34,350 nt of DNA from Microcella pacifica (GTDB taxonomy: Bacteria; Actinomycetota; Actinomycetes; Actinomycetales; Microbacteriaceae), in NCBI RefSeq assembly GCF_009371975.2, contig NZ_VIKT02000023.1, forward strand, positions 1 to 34,350. The letters run 5' to 3'. Made by a program: the position numbers and the translations under genes. Below the pieces are notes generated by a model that was given only the letters and a program-made list of their open reading frames with translations, was not told where the DNA came from and searched no databases. Below, piece after piece: positions 16,785-24,104 of this stretch (position 1 is its first letter; each line of letters opens with the position of its first letter).

Positions 16785-16804
16785 ACATGCCCTAATCGGC
16801 ATGT
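16785..16804. promoter_or_regulatory. Operator-like inverted repeat upstream of the desaturase gene
   Basis: ACATGCC-N6-GGCATGT is a perfect 7-bp dyad. A third half-site, CGGCATG, recurs at 16820-16826, 23 bp (about two helical turns) after CGGCATG at 16797. It lies just upstream of a TAGGGT -10 candidate at 16847-16852. It looks like a transcription-factor site for the desaturase; the regulator is unknown. Confidence 0.45.
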
Positions 16805-16846
16805 ACAACACGCCGATAGCGGCATGAAACGCCAAGGTTCGGCACC

Positions 16847-16852
16847 TAGGGT
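16847..16852 (+). promoter_or_regulatory. Candidate desaturase -10 element
   Basis: TAGGGT fits the TANNNT pattern used elsewhere here. A start near 16859 would give a leader of about 66 nt containing the 16866-16879 hairpin. Confidence 0.35.
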
Positions 16853-16865
16853 GAACAGCATCCAC

Positions 16866-16886
16866 CGGGCAACCGCCCGTTCTTCT
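16866..16886 (+). terminator. Small hairpin with pyrimidine tail between rnpB and the desaturase
   Basis: CGGGC pairs with GCCCG around an AACC loop and is followed by TTCTTCT. It may terminate rnpB about 95 nt beyond the mature 3' end, or act as an attenuator in the desaturase leader. The stem is only 5 bp. Confidence 0.4.
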
Positions 16887-16924
16887 GTCGGCTGGGAAGT
16901 CGCGTTTCGACTCCTAAGGCCGTC

Positions 16925-18028
16925 ATGACCAATTCCTCCTCGTCCGCTACCGGCACCATCCGTCGCACGTCTCCGCGCGACCCTGGTTCCGTGGGGCCCA
17001 CGAGCACGTACAGTTCGCTCATGCGCACCGTGCGCGACAGCGGTCTGCTGCGTCGACGCCGTGGCTTCTACTACGCGGTGTTCGCGGGTCTCGCCCTCGC
17101 GCTCGGCGGCCTCATCACGGGCTTCGTGCTGCTCGGCGACAGCTGGTACCAGCTCCTCATCGCGGCGGGCCTCGGTCTCGTCCTCACGCAGATCGCCTTC
17201 GTCACCCACGAGGCCTCGCACCGGCAGATCTTCACGTCGGGTGTCGCCAACGATCGACTCGGCCGCATCCTCGCCGCTGGCGTCGTGGGCATCAGCTACC
17301 ACTGGTGGATGCACAAGCACTCGCGTCACCACGCGAAGCCCAACCAAAAGGGCGCCGACCCCGACATCGCTCCCGACACGATCACGTTCATGCCGGAGGA
17401 TGCGGCGAAGTCGACGGGTGCGATGGCGCTCATCACCCGCAAGCAGGGCTATCTGTTCTTCCCGCTGCTCACACTCGAGGGCATCAACCTCCACCTGCGC
17501 TCCATCATCACGCTCTTTGACCGCGGACGCGTCGAGGGTCGCTTCCTCGAGCTCGGGCTCATCACAGCGCGCTTGAGCCTCTACATCGCCGTTGTCTTCT
17601 GGGCCCTGCCGCTGGGCATGGCATTTGCCTTCCTGGGCGTGCAGCTCGCCGTCTTCGGCGTCTACATGGGCGCCTCCTTCGCGCCCAATCACAAGGGCAT
17701 GCCGATTCTCCCCGCCGACACCGACCTCGACTTCCTCACGCGCCAGGTCATGACCTCGCGCAACCTGCGCGGCGGATGGTGGTCGACGGCGATGTTCGGT
17801 GGCCTCAACTACCAGATCGAGCACCACCTCTTCCCGAACATGCCCCGCCCCGCGCTGCGGCACGCGGCGCAGATCGTGCGCGAGCACTCGCGCACGCTCG
17901 GCATCCCCTACACCGAGGCGGGCATCTTCGAGTCGTACCGCATCGTCATCCGCTACCTCAACGAGGTCGGTCTCGCCGCGCGCGACCCGTTCGACTGCCC
18001 CATGGTGAACCGCTTCCGCCGCACATGA
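16925..18028 (+). CDS. Membrane fatty acid desaturase
   Basis: 367-aa integral-membrane di-iron desaturase that introduces a double bond into acyl chains. The three histidine boxes are HEASH (95-99), HKHSRHH (130-136) and QIEHH (297-301). QxxHH in the last box places it with the front-end/linoleoyl-CoA-like group, but regioselectivity cannot be assigned. Hydrophobic segments are near 48-70, 75-93 and 185-235. The N-terminal 35 residues are Ser/Thr-rich and soluble. A weak AAGG precedes ATG 16925; Met33 is an alternative start. It probably adjusts membrane fluidity and complements the fab cluster. Confidence 0.9.
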   Translation: MTNSSSSATGTIRRTSPRDPGSVGPTSTYSSLMRTVRDSGLLRRRRGFYYAVFAGLALALGGLITGFVLLGDSWYQLLIAAGLGLVLTQIAFVTHEASHRQIFTSGVANDRLGRILAAGVVGISYHWWMHKHSRHHAKPNQKGADPDIAPDTITFMPEDAAKSTGAMALITRKQGYLFFPLLTLEGINLHLRSIITLFDRGRVEGRFLELGLITARLSLYIAVVFWALPLGMAFAFLGVQLAVFGVYMGASFAPNHKGMPILPADTDLDFLTRQVMTSRNLRGGWWSTAMFGGLNYQIEHHLFPNMPRPALRHAAQIVREHSRTLGIPYTEAGIFESYRIVIRYLNEVGLAARDPFDCPMVNRFRRT

Positions 18029-18065
18029 CGACCGCACGTACGCCCCAGCGCCCGCCCGCGTCGGA

Positions 18066-18818
18066 CTAGTCGGCGGCGAGGGCCGCAGCGCCGATGATGC
18101 CCGCGTTGTTGCGCAGCTCGGCGGGCACGATCGGGGCGCGCAGGTCGAGCAGGGGCAGGAATTCCTCGTGACTCTTCGAGATACCACCGCCGACGACGAA
18201 GAGGCTCGGCGAGAAGAGGAACTCGACGTGGCTGTAGAAGCGCTGCAGGCGCTCCGCCCACTCAGCGAAGCTCAGCTCCTCCCGCTCGCGCGCGGAGTTC
18301 GCCGCGCGACTCTCGGCGTCTGCGCCGTCGATCTCGAGGTGACCGAGCTCGCTGTTCGGTATGAGAGTGCCGCGGTGGATGAGCGCGCTGCCGATGCCCG
18401 TGCCGAGAGTGGTCATGATCACGAGCCCGCGCACGTCGCGGGCGGCGCCGAACCTCGCCTCGGCGAACCCGGCCGCATCCGCATCATTGACGAAGTGGAT
18501 GTCGCGCCCCAGGGCTTCCCCGAAGGCGCTGTCGGCATCGAGGCCGATCCAGGCGTCGCTCACGTTGGCGGCCGACATGGTGCGCCCCTCGAGCACGATC
18601 GCCGGGAAGCAGACGCCGAGGTGCGCAGCGTCGGCGCCGTCGAGTTCCGCTTCGAGCTCGTGCACGATCTCGCGCACCGTCTCGATGATGCCGGCCGGTT
18701 CGCCGTTCTCCGGCGTCGAGCGCTTGACGCGGTCGCTCGCGAGCTCACCGGAGTCGAGGTCGACGAGGGCTCCCTTGATGCCGGTGCCGCCGATGTCGAT
18801 GCCGATCGCGTGGCTCAT
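18066..18818 (-). CDS. ppgK: Polyphosphate glucokinase
   Basis: 250-aa ROK-family kinase that phosphorylates glucose with polyphosphate or NTP, typical of actinobacteria. The phosphate-binding loop GIDIGGTGIKGALVD is at the N-terminus, the catalytic region VNDAD at 110-114, then TLGTGIGSAL and the ELGHLEIDG sugar-binding motif. Length matches known PpgK proteins. AAGGAG lies 8 nt before ATG 18818. It follows map by 31 bp in the same direction and may be cotranscribed with it. Confidence 0.93.
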   Translation of the reverse strand: MSHAIGIDIGGTGIKGALVDLDSGELASDRVKRSTPENGEPAGIIETVREIVHELEAELDGADAAHLGVCFPAIVLEGRTMSAANVSDAWIGLDADSAFGEALGRDIHFVNDADAAGFAEARFGAARDVRGLVIMTTLGTGIGSALIHRGTLIPNSELGHLEIDGADAESRAANSAREREELSFAEWAERLQRFYSHVEFLFSPSLFVVGGGISKSHEEFLPLLDLRAPIVPAELRNNAGIIGAAALAAD

Positions 18819-18849
18819 GGTGGGGCTCCTTCGGTCGGTGCGGCGGGCC

Positions 18850-19716
18850 TCACAGCAGTGTGAGGATCTCCGCGCCGCGCTCGGTGACGACGAGCGTGTG
18901 CTCGAACTGCGCCGTCAACTGCTTGTCCTTGGTCGTGACCGTCCAGTCGTCAGCCCACAGGTCCCACTCGATCGTGCCGAGGGTGAGCATGGGCTCGATC
19001 GTGAAGACCATGCCGGGCTCCATCACGGTCGCGTACTGGGGCGCGGCGTCGTAGTGCGGCACGATGAGGCCGCTGTGGAACGAGCGCCCCACGCCGTGCC
19101 CGGTGAAGTCGCGCACGACGCCGTAGCCGAAGCGCTTGGCGTAGGCCTCGATCGCGCGGCCGATGACGTTGATCTGACGCCCGGGAGCCACCGCCTTGAT
19201 GCCGCGCCGCAGAGCCTCCTCGGTGCGCTCGACGAGCAGCCGGGCATCCTCGCTCGCCTCGCCGACCAGGAACGAGCGGTTCAGGTCGCCATGCACGCCG
19301 TCCTTGAACGCCGTCACGTCGATGTTCACGAGGTCACCCTCGGCGATGACGGTGTCGTCGGGGATGCCGTGGCAGATGACCTCGTTGAGGCTCGTGCAGC
19401 ACGACTTCGGGTAGCCGCGGTAGCCGAGGGTCGAGGGGTAGGCGCCGTGGTCGAGCATGAACTCGTGGGCGACGCGGTCGAGTTCGTCGGTCGTGACGCC
19501 CGGCGCGATGGCCGCGCCCGCCGCCTCGATCGCGCCAGCCGCGATGCGCCCTGCAGCGCGGATGCGCTCGATCGTCTCGGCGTCGTAGACGTCTCCGCCC
19601 ACGTGCGGGCTCGGCTCGGCCTTGCCGACGTACTCGGGGCGCGGGATGCTCGGGGGCACCGCGCGCGGGGCTGAGAGTCGCCCGGCGACGAGGTGACCGG
19701 AACTGTCGCGGGGCAT
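18850..19716 (-). CDS. map: Type I methionine aminopeptidase with N-terminal extension
   Basis: 288-aa metalloprotease that removes initiator methionine. The five metal ligands are Asp133, Asp144, His207, Glu241 and Glu272, and His116 lies in the substrate pocket. The first 40 or so residues form a proline-rich extension ([16 protein letters not shown]), as in the longer MetAP1c isoform of M. tuberculosis, which is thought to aid ribosome association. ATG 19716 is chosen because TAGACT lies exactly 7 bases upstream, a leaderless layout, although the frame is open beyond. Confidence 0.93.
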   Translation of the reverse strand: MPRDSSGHLVAGRLSAPRAVPPSIPRPEYVGKAEPSPHVGGDVYDAETIERIRAAGRIAAGAIEAAGAAIAPGVTTDELDRVAHEFMLDHGAYPSTLGYRGYPKSCCTSLNEVICHGIPDDTVIAEGDLVNIDVTAFKDGVHGDLNRSFLVGEASEDARLLVERTEEALRRGIKAVAPGRQINVIGRAIEAYAKRFGYGVVRDFTGHGVGRSFHSGLIVPHYDAAPQYATVMEPGMVFTIEPMLTLGTIEWDLWADDWTVTTKDKQLTAQFEHTLVVTERGAEILTLL

Positions 19717-19723
19717 AGGTTGG

Positions 19724-19729
19724 AGTCTA
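19724..19729 (-). promoter_or_regulatory. Leaderless -10 for map
   Basis: TAGACT on the - strand, 7 bases, then the map ATG. The Shine-Dalgarno of the divergent small gene begins only about 10 bp beyond. Confidence 0.55.
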
Positions 19730-19749
19730 CCGATCGTGAGGAGAGCATC

Positions 19750-19938
19750 GTGGCGCACGGCGACGAGCAACAGTGGTGGTACAACCACAAGACGGGCGAG
19801 GTGGAGCAGGGCAAGCAGTCGCTCGGTTCCGAGCGCGACGGCCCCTACGCGACCGAGGCCGAGGCGCGCCGCGCCCCCGAGATCGCCGCCGAGCGCGCCC
19901 GCGCGTGGGCCGCGGAGGAGGCCGAGCGCGAGCACTAG
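19750..19938 (+). CDS. Small SPOR-like domain protein
   Basis: 62-aa hydrophilic protein opening with [16 protein letters not shown] and ending in a charged Ala/Glu/Arg helix. It matches the tiny proteins of Micrococcales usually annotated as SPOR domain-containing. Length is too short for a true peptidoglycan-binding SPOR fold with a membrane anchor, and function is unknown. The start is GTG 19750 with GAGGAGAG about 5 nt upstream. It is divergent from map and convergent with panB. Confidence 0.8.
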   Translation: MAHGDEQQWWYNHKTGEVEQGKQSLGSERDGPYATEAEARRAPEIAAERARAWAAEEAEREH

Positions 19939-20030
19939 CCCGCGTCGTGCCAGATCTGGCGCGAATGGGCGCTTGAGTTCGGCTCACGACCCACTTTGCG
20001 GCGAATCTGGGCCGCTCTGCGCACCGTGGG

Positions 20031-20882
20031 CTAGTTGGCGCGCTCTTGGAGCGCCTGCTCGGCGGTCGTGTCGCTGTAGCTGTGCTGCTCGTCGGGGTAG
20101 GTGCCCGACTCGACGTCCGCCTTGTACGCGAGAGCGGCATCCGTGAGTACCTGCCGCAGGTTCGCGTACTGCTTGACGAACTTCGGAATGCGGCCACCGG
20201 CGAGCCCCGCCCAGTCGGTCCACACGACGAGCTGGCCGTCGCAGTGCGGGCCGCCCCCGACAGAGATGGTCGGGATGCTCAGCTCGGCCGTCACGCGCTG
20301 CGCGGCCTCCGCGGGCACCATCTCGAGCACGACCGCGAAGGCGCCGGCTTCTTCGACCGCGTGCGCGTCGGCGAGCAGCTGATCGGCAGCGTCGCCACGG
20401 CCCTGGATGACGTGGCCCCCGAGGCCGTGCTCGCTCTGCGGCGTGAAGCCGATGTGCGCCATGACGGGGATGCCCGCCTCGACGATCCGGCGGATCTGCT
20501 CGGCAGACCGCACCCCGCCCTCGAGCTTCACGGCGTGCGCACCCGTCTCTTTCATGAAGCGGAACGCCGTGTGCAGGGCCTCGTCGGGCCCGGTCTCGTA
20601 CGATCCGAAGGGCATGTCGGCGACGACGAGAGCGCGCTTGACGCCGCTCACGACGCCGCGCGTGAGGGGGATGAGGTCGTCGATCGTGACGGGCAGCGTC
20701 GTGTCGTAGCCGAGCACGGTGTTGCCCGCCGAGTCGCCGACGAGCAGGAAGTCGATGCCGGCCTCGTCGAAGATCTGGGCGGTGAGCACGTCGTACGACG
20801 TGAGGCCGGTGATCTTGATGCCCTGCTCTTTCGCCCGGGCGAAGTGGCGGGTGCGGACTCTCTTCGGTGATGCGTCAGCCAT
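20031..20882 (-). CDS. panB: 3-methyl-2-oxobutanoate hydroxymethyltransferase
   Basis: 283-aa TIM-barrel enzyme that transfers a hydroxymethyl group from methylene-THF to 2-oxoisovalerate, the first step to pantothenate and hence CoA and the ACP prosthetic group. Family motifs are [45 protein letters not shown] and [15 protein letters not shown]. The catalytic Glu lies in VVLEMVPA. The ATG start has a leaderless-type promoter. The C-terminal 20 residues ([16 protein letters not shown] region) are acidic and not part of the barrel. Confidence 0.95.
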   Translation of the reverse strand: MADASPKRVRTRHFARAKEQGIKITGLTSYDVLTAQIFDEAGIDFLLVGDSAGNTVLGYDTTLPVTIDDLIPLTRGVVSGVKRALVVADMPFGSYETGPDEALHTAFRFMKETGAHAVKLEGGVRSAEQIRRIVEAGIPVMAHIGFTPQSEHGLGGHVIQGRGDAADQLLADAHAVEEAGAFAVVLEMVPAEAAQRVTAELSIPTISVGGGPHCDGQLVVWTDWAGLAGGRIPKFVKQYANLRQVLTDAALAYKADVESGTYPDEQHSYSDTTAEQALQERAN

Positions 20883-20889
20883 GCCGCCC

Positions 20890-20895
20890 AGCCTA
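20890..20895 (-). promoter_or_regulatory. Leaderless -10 for panB
   Basis: TAGGCT on the - strand, then 7 bases and ATG, with no purine-rich Shine-Dalgarno before the start. Confidence 0.55.
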
Positions 20896-20905
20896 GACCC
20901 GGGCT

Positions 20906-20977
20906 CTACTCGGTCGGTCTGTACGCGCGGGGGTCGACAGGCCGCCGCGACAGACAGCTACTCGGTCGGTCGGTACG
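20906..20977. repeat. Duplicated 3' end of nadE
   Basis: The 20 bases at 20958-20977, which encode the last nadE codons YRPTE plus stop, recur with one mismatch at 20906-20925, 52 bp further downstream. The offset is not a multiple of three, so the second copy is in another frame. Two near-identical ends, each including a stop codon, are present. Confidence 0.75.
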
Positions 20978-22691
20978 TAATCGGCAGCCGCCGGTCGCGG
21001 CCGAACGCCATGCCCGAGATCTTCGGGCCGATCGCACCCTGGCGCCGCTTCCACTCGGCGCGGTCGACAAGCTGTGTGACGAAGTCGACGGTCTCGCGGT
21101 CGAAGCCGAGCGCGACGACGTCGTCGTGGCCGAGCGAGCGCGTGACATAGGCGTCGAGGATCGCGTCGAGCACCTCGTACGGCGGCAGCGTGTCCTGGTC
21201 GGTCTGGTCGGGCCGCAGTTCGGCGCTCGGCGGCTTCTCGATCGAGCCGCGGGGGATCGGCGGGGTCTCACCCCGGGCCTCGGCGTGCGCGTTGCGCCAG
21301 CGCGCGAGCTCCCACACGAGCAGCTTCGGCACGTCCTTGATGGGCGCGAACCCGCCGACCGAGTCGCCGTAGATGGTCGAGTAGCCGACCGCGAGCTCGG
21401 TCTTGTTGCCGGTCGTGAGCACGAGGTGCCCGTGCATGTTGGAGAGCCCCATGAGGATGACGCCGCGAATGCGCGCCTGCAGGTTCTCGGCCGCGACGCC
21501 GTCGAGCTGCAGTTGCGTCTCGACGGGCTCCACGAGCGGGGCGATGGGCTCGACCGAGTAGGGCATGCCGAGCCGCTCGGCGAGGTCGTCGGCGTCAGAC
21601 CGGGAGTGGTCGGAGCTCCACTGCGAGGGCATCGAGACGCCGAAGACGTTCTCGGCGCCGATCGCGTCGGCGGCGATCGCCGCGCACACGCTCGAGTCGA
21701 TGCCGCCCGAGAGGCCCAGGATCACGCTGCGGAAGCCGTTCTTGCGCACGTAGTCGCGCGTGCCGGCCACGAGAGCGTTCCAGACCTGCTCGCGGTCGTC
21801 CGCGAGCTCGGCGATGTCGCTCTCGAGCGGCGATCGGTCGGGGGAGCCCGCCGCGGCGAGCTCGACGCGCCGCACCGCGGGGGGAAGCTCGGCCTGGGCG
21901 GCCTCGGCCGCATCCACGTCGACGACGAGAAGGTGCTCGGCGAACTGCGGAGCGCGGGCGAGGATGCGGCCCGTGCCGTCCACCACGACGCTGTCCCCGT
22001 CGAAGACGAGGTCGTCCTGACCGCCGACGATGTTCACGTAGGCGACGACCGTGTCCGTCTCGGTCGCGCGCCGGGTCACGAGCGGCAGCCGCACCTCGTC
22101 CTTGTCGCGCTCGAAAGGGCTCGCGTTGAGCACGACGAGCACGCCAGCGTCGGCCTCGAGCACGCGGCCGACGGGGCCGCCGTCGCGCCACAGGTCCTCG
22201 CACACGATGATGGCCACGTCGACGCCGCGCACCCGCACGACGAGCAGCTCGTCGCCCGGGATGAACACCCGGTACTCGTCGAACACCGAGTAGTTGGGCA
22301 GGTGGTGCTTCGCGTAGCGGGCGAGCACCGTGCCGCCCTGCAGCACGCTCGCGCAGTTCTGCGCGATCGCGGTCGGGGCGTTCGAGGTGCCGAGCAGGCG
22401 CGGCTCGAAGGGACCCTCGGGGTGGCCGACGACGACGGCGAGATCGCCGAGGCCCTCCGCCTGCAGTCGCTCGGCGAGGGCGGGCACGGCGCGGCTCGCG
22501 GCGGCGAGGAACGACGGCCGGGAGGCGAGGTCCTCGATCGGATAGCCGGTGAGAGCCATCTCCCCGGTCACGAGGATGTCCGCACCCTGCCGCACGGCCG
22601 CTCGCGCGGCCTCGACGATCTGCTCGGTGTTGCCGAGAAGGTCCCCGACGACGGGGTTCGACTGGGCCAGGGCCAAGCGGAGTCGGGGCAT
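20958..22691 (-). CDS. nadE: Glutamine-dependent NAD+ synthetase
   Basis: 577-aa fusion. The N-terminal nitrilase-type glutaminase domain (1 to about 265) has the triad Glu44, Lys128 and Cys164 (IIVCEDLW). The C-terminal ATP-pyrophosphatase domain has SGGIDSS at 328-334. It amidates deamido-NAD with ammonia from glutamine. Length is shorter than the 679-aa M. tuberculosis enzyme and similar to the compact bacterial class. The start is ATG 22691 with a leaderless -10. The 3' end is duplicated downstream. It is divergent from glnA2, so glutamine synthesis and glutamine use are adjacent. Confidence 0.94.
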   Translation of the reverse strand: MPRLRLALAQSNPVVGDLLGNTEQIVEAARAAVRQGADILVTGEMALTGYPIEDLASRPSFLAAASRAVPALAERLQAEGLGDLAVVVGHPEGPFEPRLLGTSNAPTAIAQNCASVLQGGTVLARYAKHHLPNYSVFDEYRVFIPGDELLVVRVRGVDVAIIVCEDLWRDGGPVGRVLEADAGVLVVLNASPFERDKDEVRLPLVTRRATETDTVVAYVNIVGGQDDLVFDGDSVVVDGTGRILARAPQFAEHLLVVDVDAAEAAQAELPPAVRRVELAAAGSPDRSPLESDIAELADDREQVWNALVAGTRDYVRKNGFRSVILGLSGGIDSSVCAAIAADAIGAENVFGVSMPSQWSSDHSRSDADDLAERLGMPYSVEPIAPLVEPVETQLQLDGVAAENLQARIRGVILMGLSNMHGHLVLTTGNKTELAVGYSTIYGDSVGGFAPIKDVPKLLVWELARWRNAHAEARGETPPIPRGSIEKPPSAELRPDQTDQDTLPPYEVLDAILDAYVTRSLGHDDVVALGFDRETVDFVTQLVDRAEWKRRQGAIGPKISGMAFGRDRRLPITYRPTE

Positions 22692-22697
22692 ACCCAG

Positions 22698-22704
22698 TAG
22701 CCTA
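22698..22704. promoter_or_regulatory. Overlapping divergent -10 elements of nadE and glnA2
   Basis: On the - strand, TAGGCT (22699-22704) precedes the nadE ATG by 7 bases, a leaderless arrangement. On the + strand, TAGCCT (22698-22703) is a candidate glnA2 -10, giving a leader of about 40 nt with an AAAGG ribosome-binding site. The two hexamers share five base pairs. The nadE assignment is stronger than the glnA2 one. Confidence 0.45.
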
Positions 22705-22748
22705 ATAGTGGGCCGGAGCGGTCTTTCTGAGCGTCACGAAAGGGCAGC

Positions 22749-24086
22749 ATGGACAAGCAGCGCGACTTCGTTCTCCGCACGATCGAGGAGCGCGGCGTCA
22801 AGTTCGTGAGGCTCTGGTTCACCGACGTCGTGGGGGCTCTCAAGAGCGTCGCGATCGCCCCCGCAGAGGTGGAGGGCGCCTTTGCGGAGGGGCTCGGCAT
22901 CGACGGCTCCTCGATCGAGGGGTTCACGCGCGCCTTCGAGGCCGATGTGCTCGCGCACCCCGACCCGACGACGTTCCAGATCCTTCCGTGGCGGGGCGAG
23001 GTCGACCCGACGGCACGCATGTTCTGCGACATCACCACCCCCGACGGCCAGCCGGCCGCCGCCGACCCGCGCAATGTGCTCAAGCGCACGCTCGCGAAAG
23101 CCGCCGATCGCGGGTTCACGTTCTACACGCACCCCGAGATCGAGTTCTACCTGCTCAAGAGCGCCTCGTACGGCCCCGAGGGTCCTCAACCGGTCGACCA
23201 GGCCGGTTACTTCGACAACGTGCCGGGCGGCTCGGCCCACGACTTCCGCCGCAGCGCCGTACGCATGCTCGAGGAGCTCGGCATCTCTGTGGAGTTCAGC
23301 CACCACGAGGCGGGGCCCGGCCAGAACGAGATCGACCTGCGGTACGCCGACGCGCTCACGACGGCCGACAACATCATGACGTTCCGCACCGTCGTCAAGG
23401 AGGTCGCGATCGAGCAGGGCGTGTACGCGACGTTCATGCCGAAGCCGCTCGCGAACCAGCCGGGCTCGGGCATGCACACCCACATGTCGCTCTTCGAGGG
23501 CGACACGAACGCCTTCTTCGACGCGTCGGGGGAGTACCAGCTCTCCAAGATCGGCCGCCAGTTCGTCGCGGGCATCCTGCAGCACGCTCCCGAGATCACG
23601 GCGGTGACCAACCAGTACGTGAACTCGTACAAGCGCATCTGGGGTGGGGACGAGGCGCCGAGCTACGTCACGTGGGGCCACAACAACCGGTCCGCCCTCA
23701 TGCGCGTGCCGCTCTACAAGCCCGGCAAGGGGCAGAGCGCGCGCGTCGAGTACCGCGGCGTCGACTCCGCCGCGAACCCCTACCTCGCGTACTCCCTGCT
23801 GCTCGCCGCCGGCCTCAAGGGCATCGAGGAGGGCTATGACCTGCCCGCCGAGGCGGAGGACACCGTGTGGGAGCTCAGCGAGTCTGAGCGCCGCGCGCTC
23901 GGCTACAAGGCCCTGCCCTCGAGCCTCGACCGCGCGCTCGGGCTCATGGAGGAGAGCGAGCTCGTGGCGGAGACGCTGGGCGAGCAGGTCTTCAACTACG
24001 TGCTGCTCAACAAGCGTCGCGAGTGGCGCGAGTACCGGCTGCAGGTGACTCCGTACGAGCTCGAGAGCAACCTGCCGATTCTGTGA
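22749..24086 (+). CDS. glnA2: Type I glutamine synthetase GlnA2 (glutamine synthetase-like)
   Basis: 445-aa glutamine synthetase-fold protein. Catalytic signatures include GIDGSSIEGF, HHEAGPGQNEID, PKPLANQPGSGMHTHMS and ARVEYRGVDSAANPY. The adenylylation loop (NLYDLPPEE type) present in GlnA1 is missing, so GlnE should not modify it. In other actinobacteria GlnA2 is dispensable for bulk nitrogen assimilation, and in Streptomyces it has been linked to polyamine glutamylation; which applies here is unknown. It is followed 18 bp later by glnE, so the two are likely cotranscribed. Confidence 0.92.
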   Translation: MDKQRDFVLRTIEERGVKFVRLWFTDVVGALKSVAIAPAEVEGAFAEGLGIDGSSIEGFTRAFEADVLAHPDPTTFQILPWRGEVDPTARMFCDITTPDGQPAAADPRNVLKRTLAKAADRGFTFYTHPEIEFYLLKSASYGPEGPQPVDQAGYFDNVPGGSAHDFRRSAVRMLEELGISVEFSHHEAGPGQNEIDLRYADALTTADNIMTFRTVVKEVAIEQGVYATFMPKPLANQPGSGMHTHMSLFEGDTNAFFDASGEYQLSKIGRQFVAGILQHAPEITAVTNQYVNSYKRIWGGDEAPSYVTWGHNNRSALMRVPLYKPGKGQSARVEYRGVDSAANPYLAYSLLLAAGLKGIEEGYDLPAEAEDTVWELSESERRALGYKALPSSLDRALGLMEESELVAETLGEQVFNYVLLNKRREWREYRLQVTPYELESNLPIL

Positions 24087-24104
24087 TCGGGGGCAGCTGA
24101 CGCC

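Noticed and set aside
19717-19935. N-terminal extension of map
   Set aside because: It overlaps the small SPOR-like gene and its composition is Leu/Gly/Ala shadow. The leaderless ATG at 19716 explains the start.
19939-20030. Palindromic GCCAGATCTGGC and repeated GCGAAT motifs between the SPOR-like gene and panB
   Set aside because: The palindrome is only 12 bp and the longer pairing is weak. It may be terminator or repeat remnant, but I cannot support a call.
21126-22700. Antisense frame over nadE
   Set aside because: Same reason; nadE on the other strand is complete with intact active sites.
22705-22748. GlnR box upstream of glnA2
   Set aside because: Only isolated GTCAC and GAAAG words with wrong spacing; no n6 arrangement.
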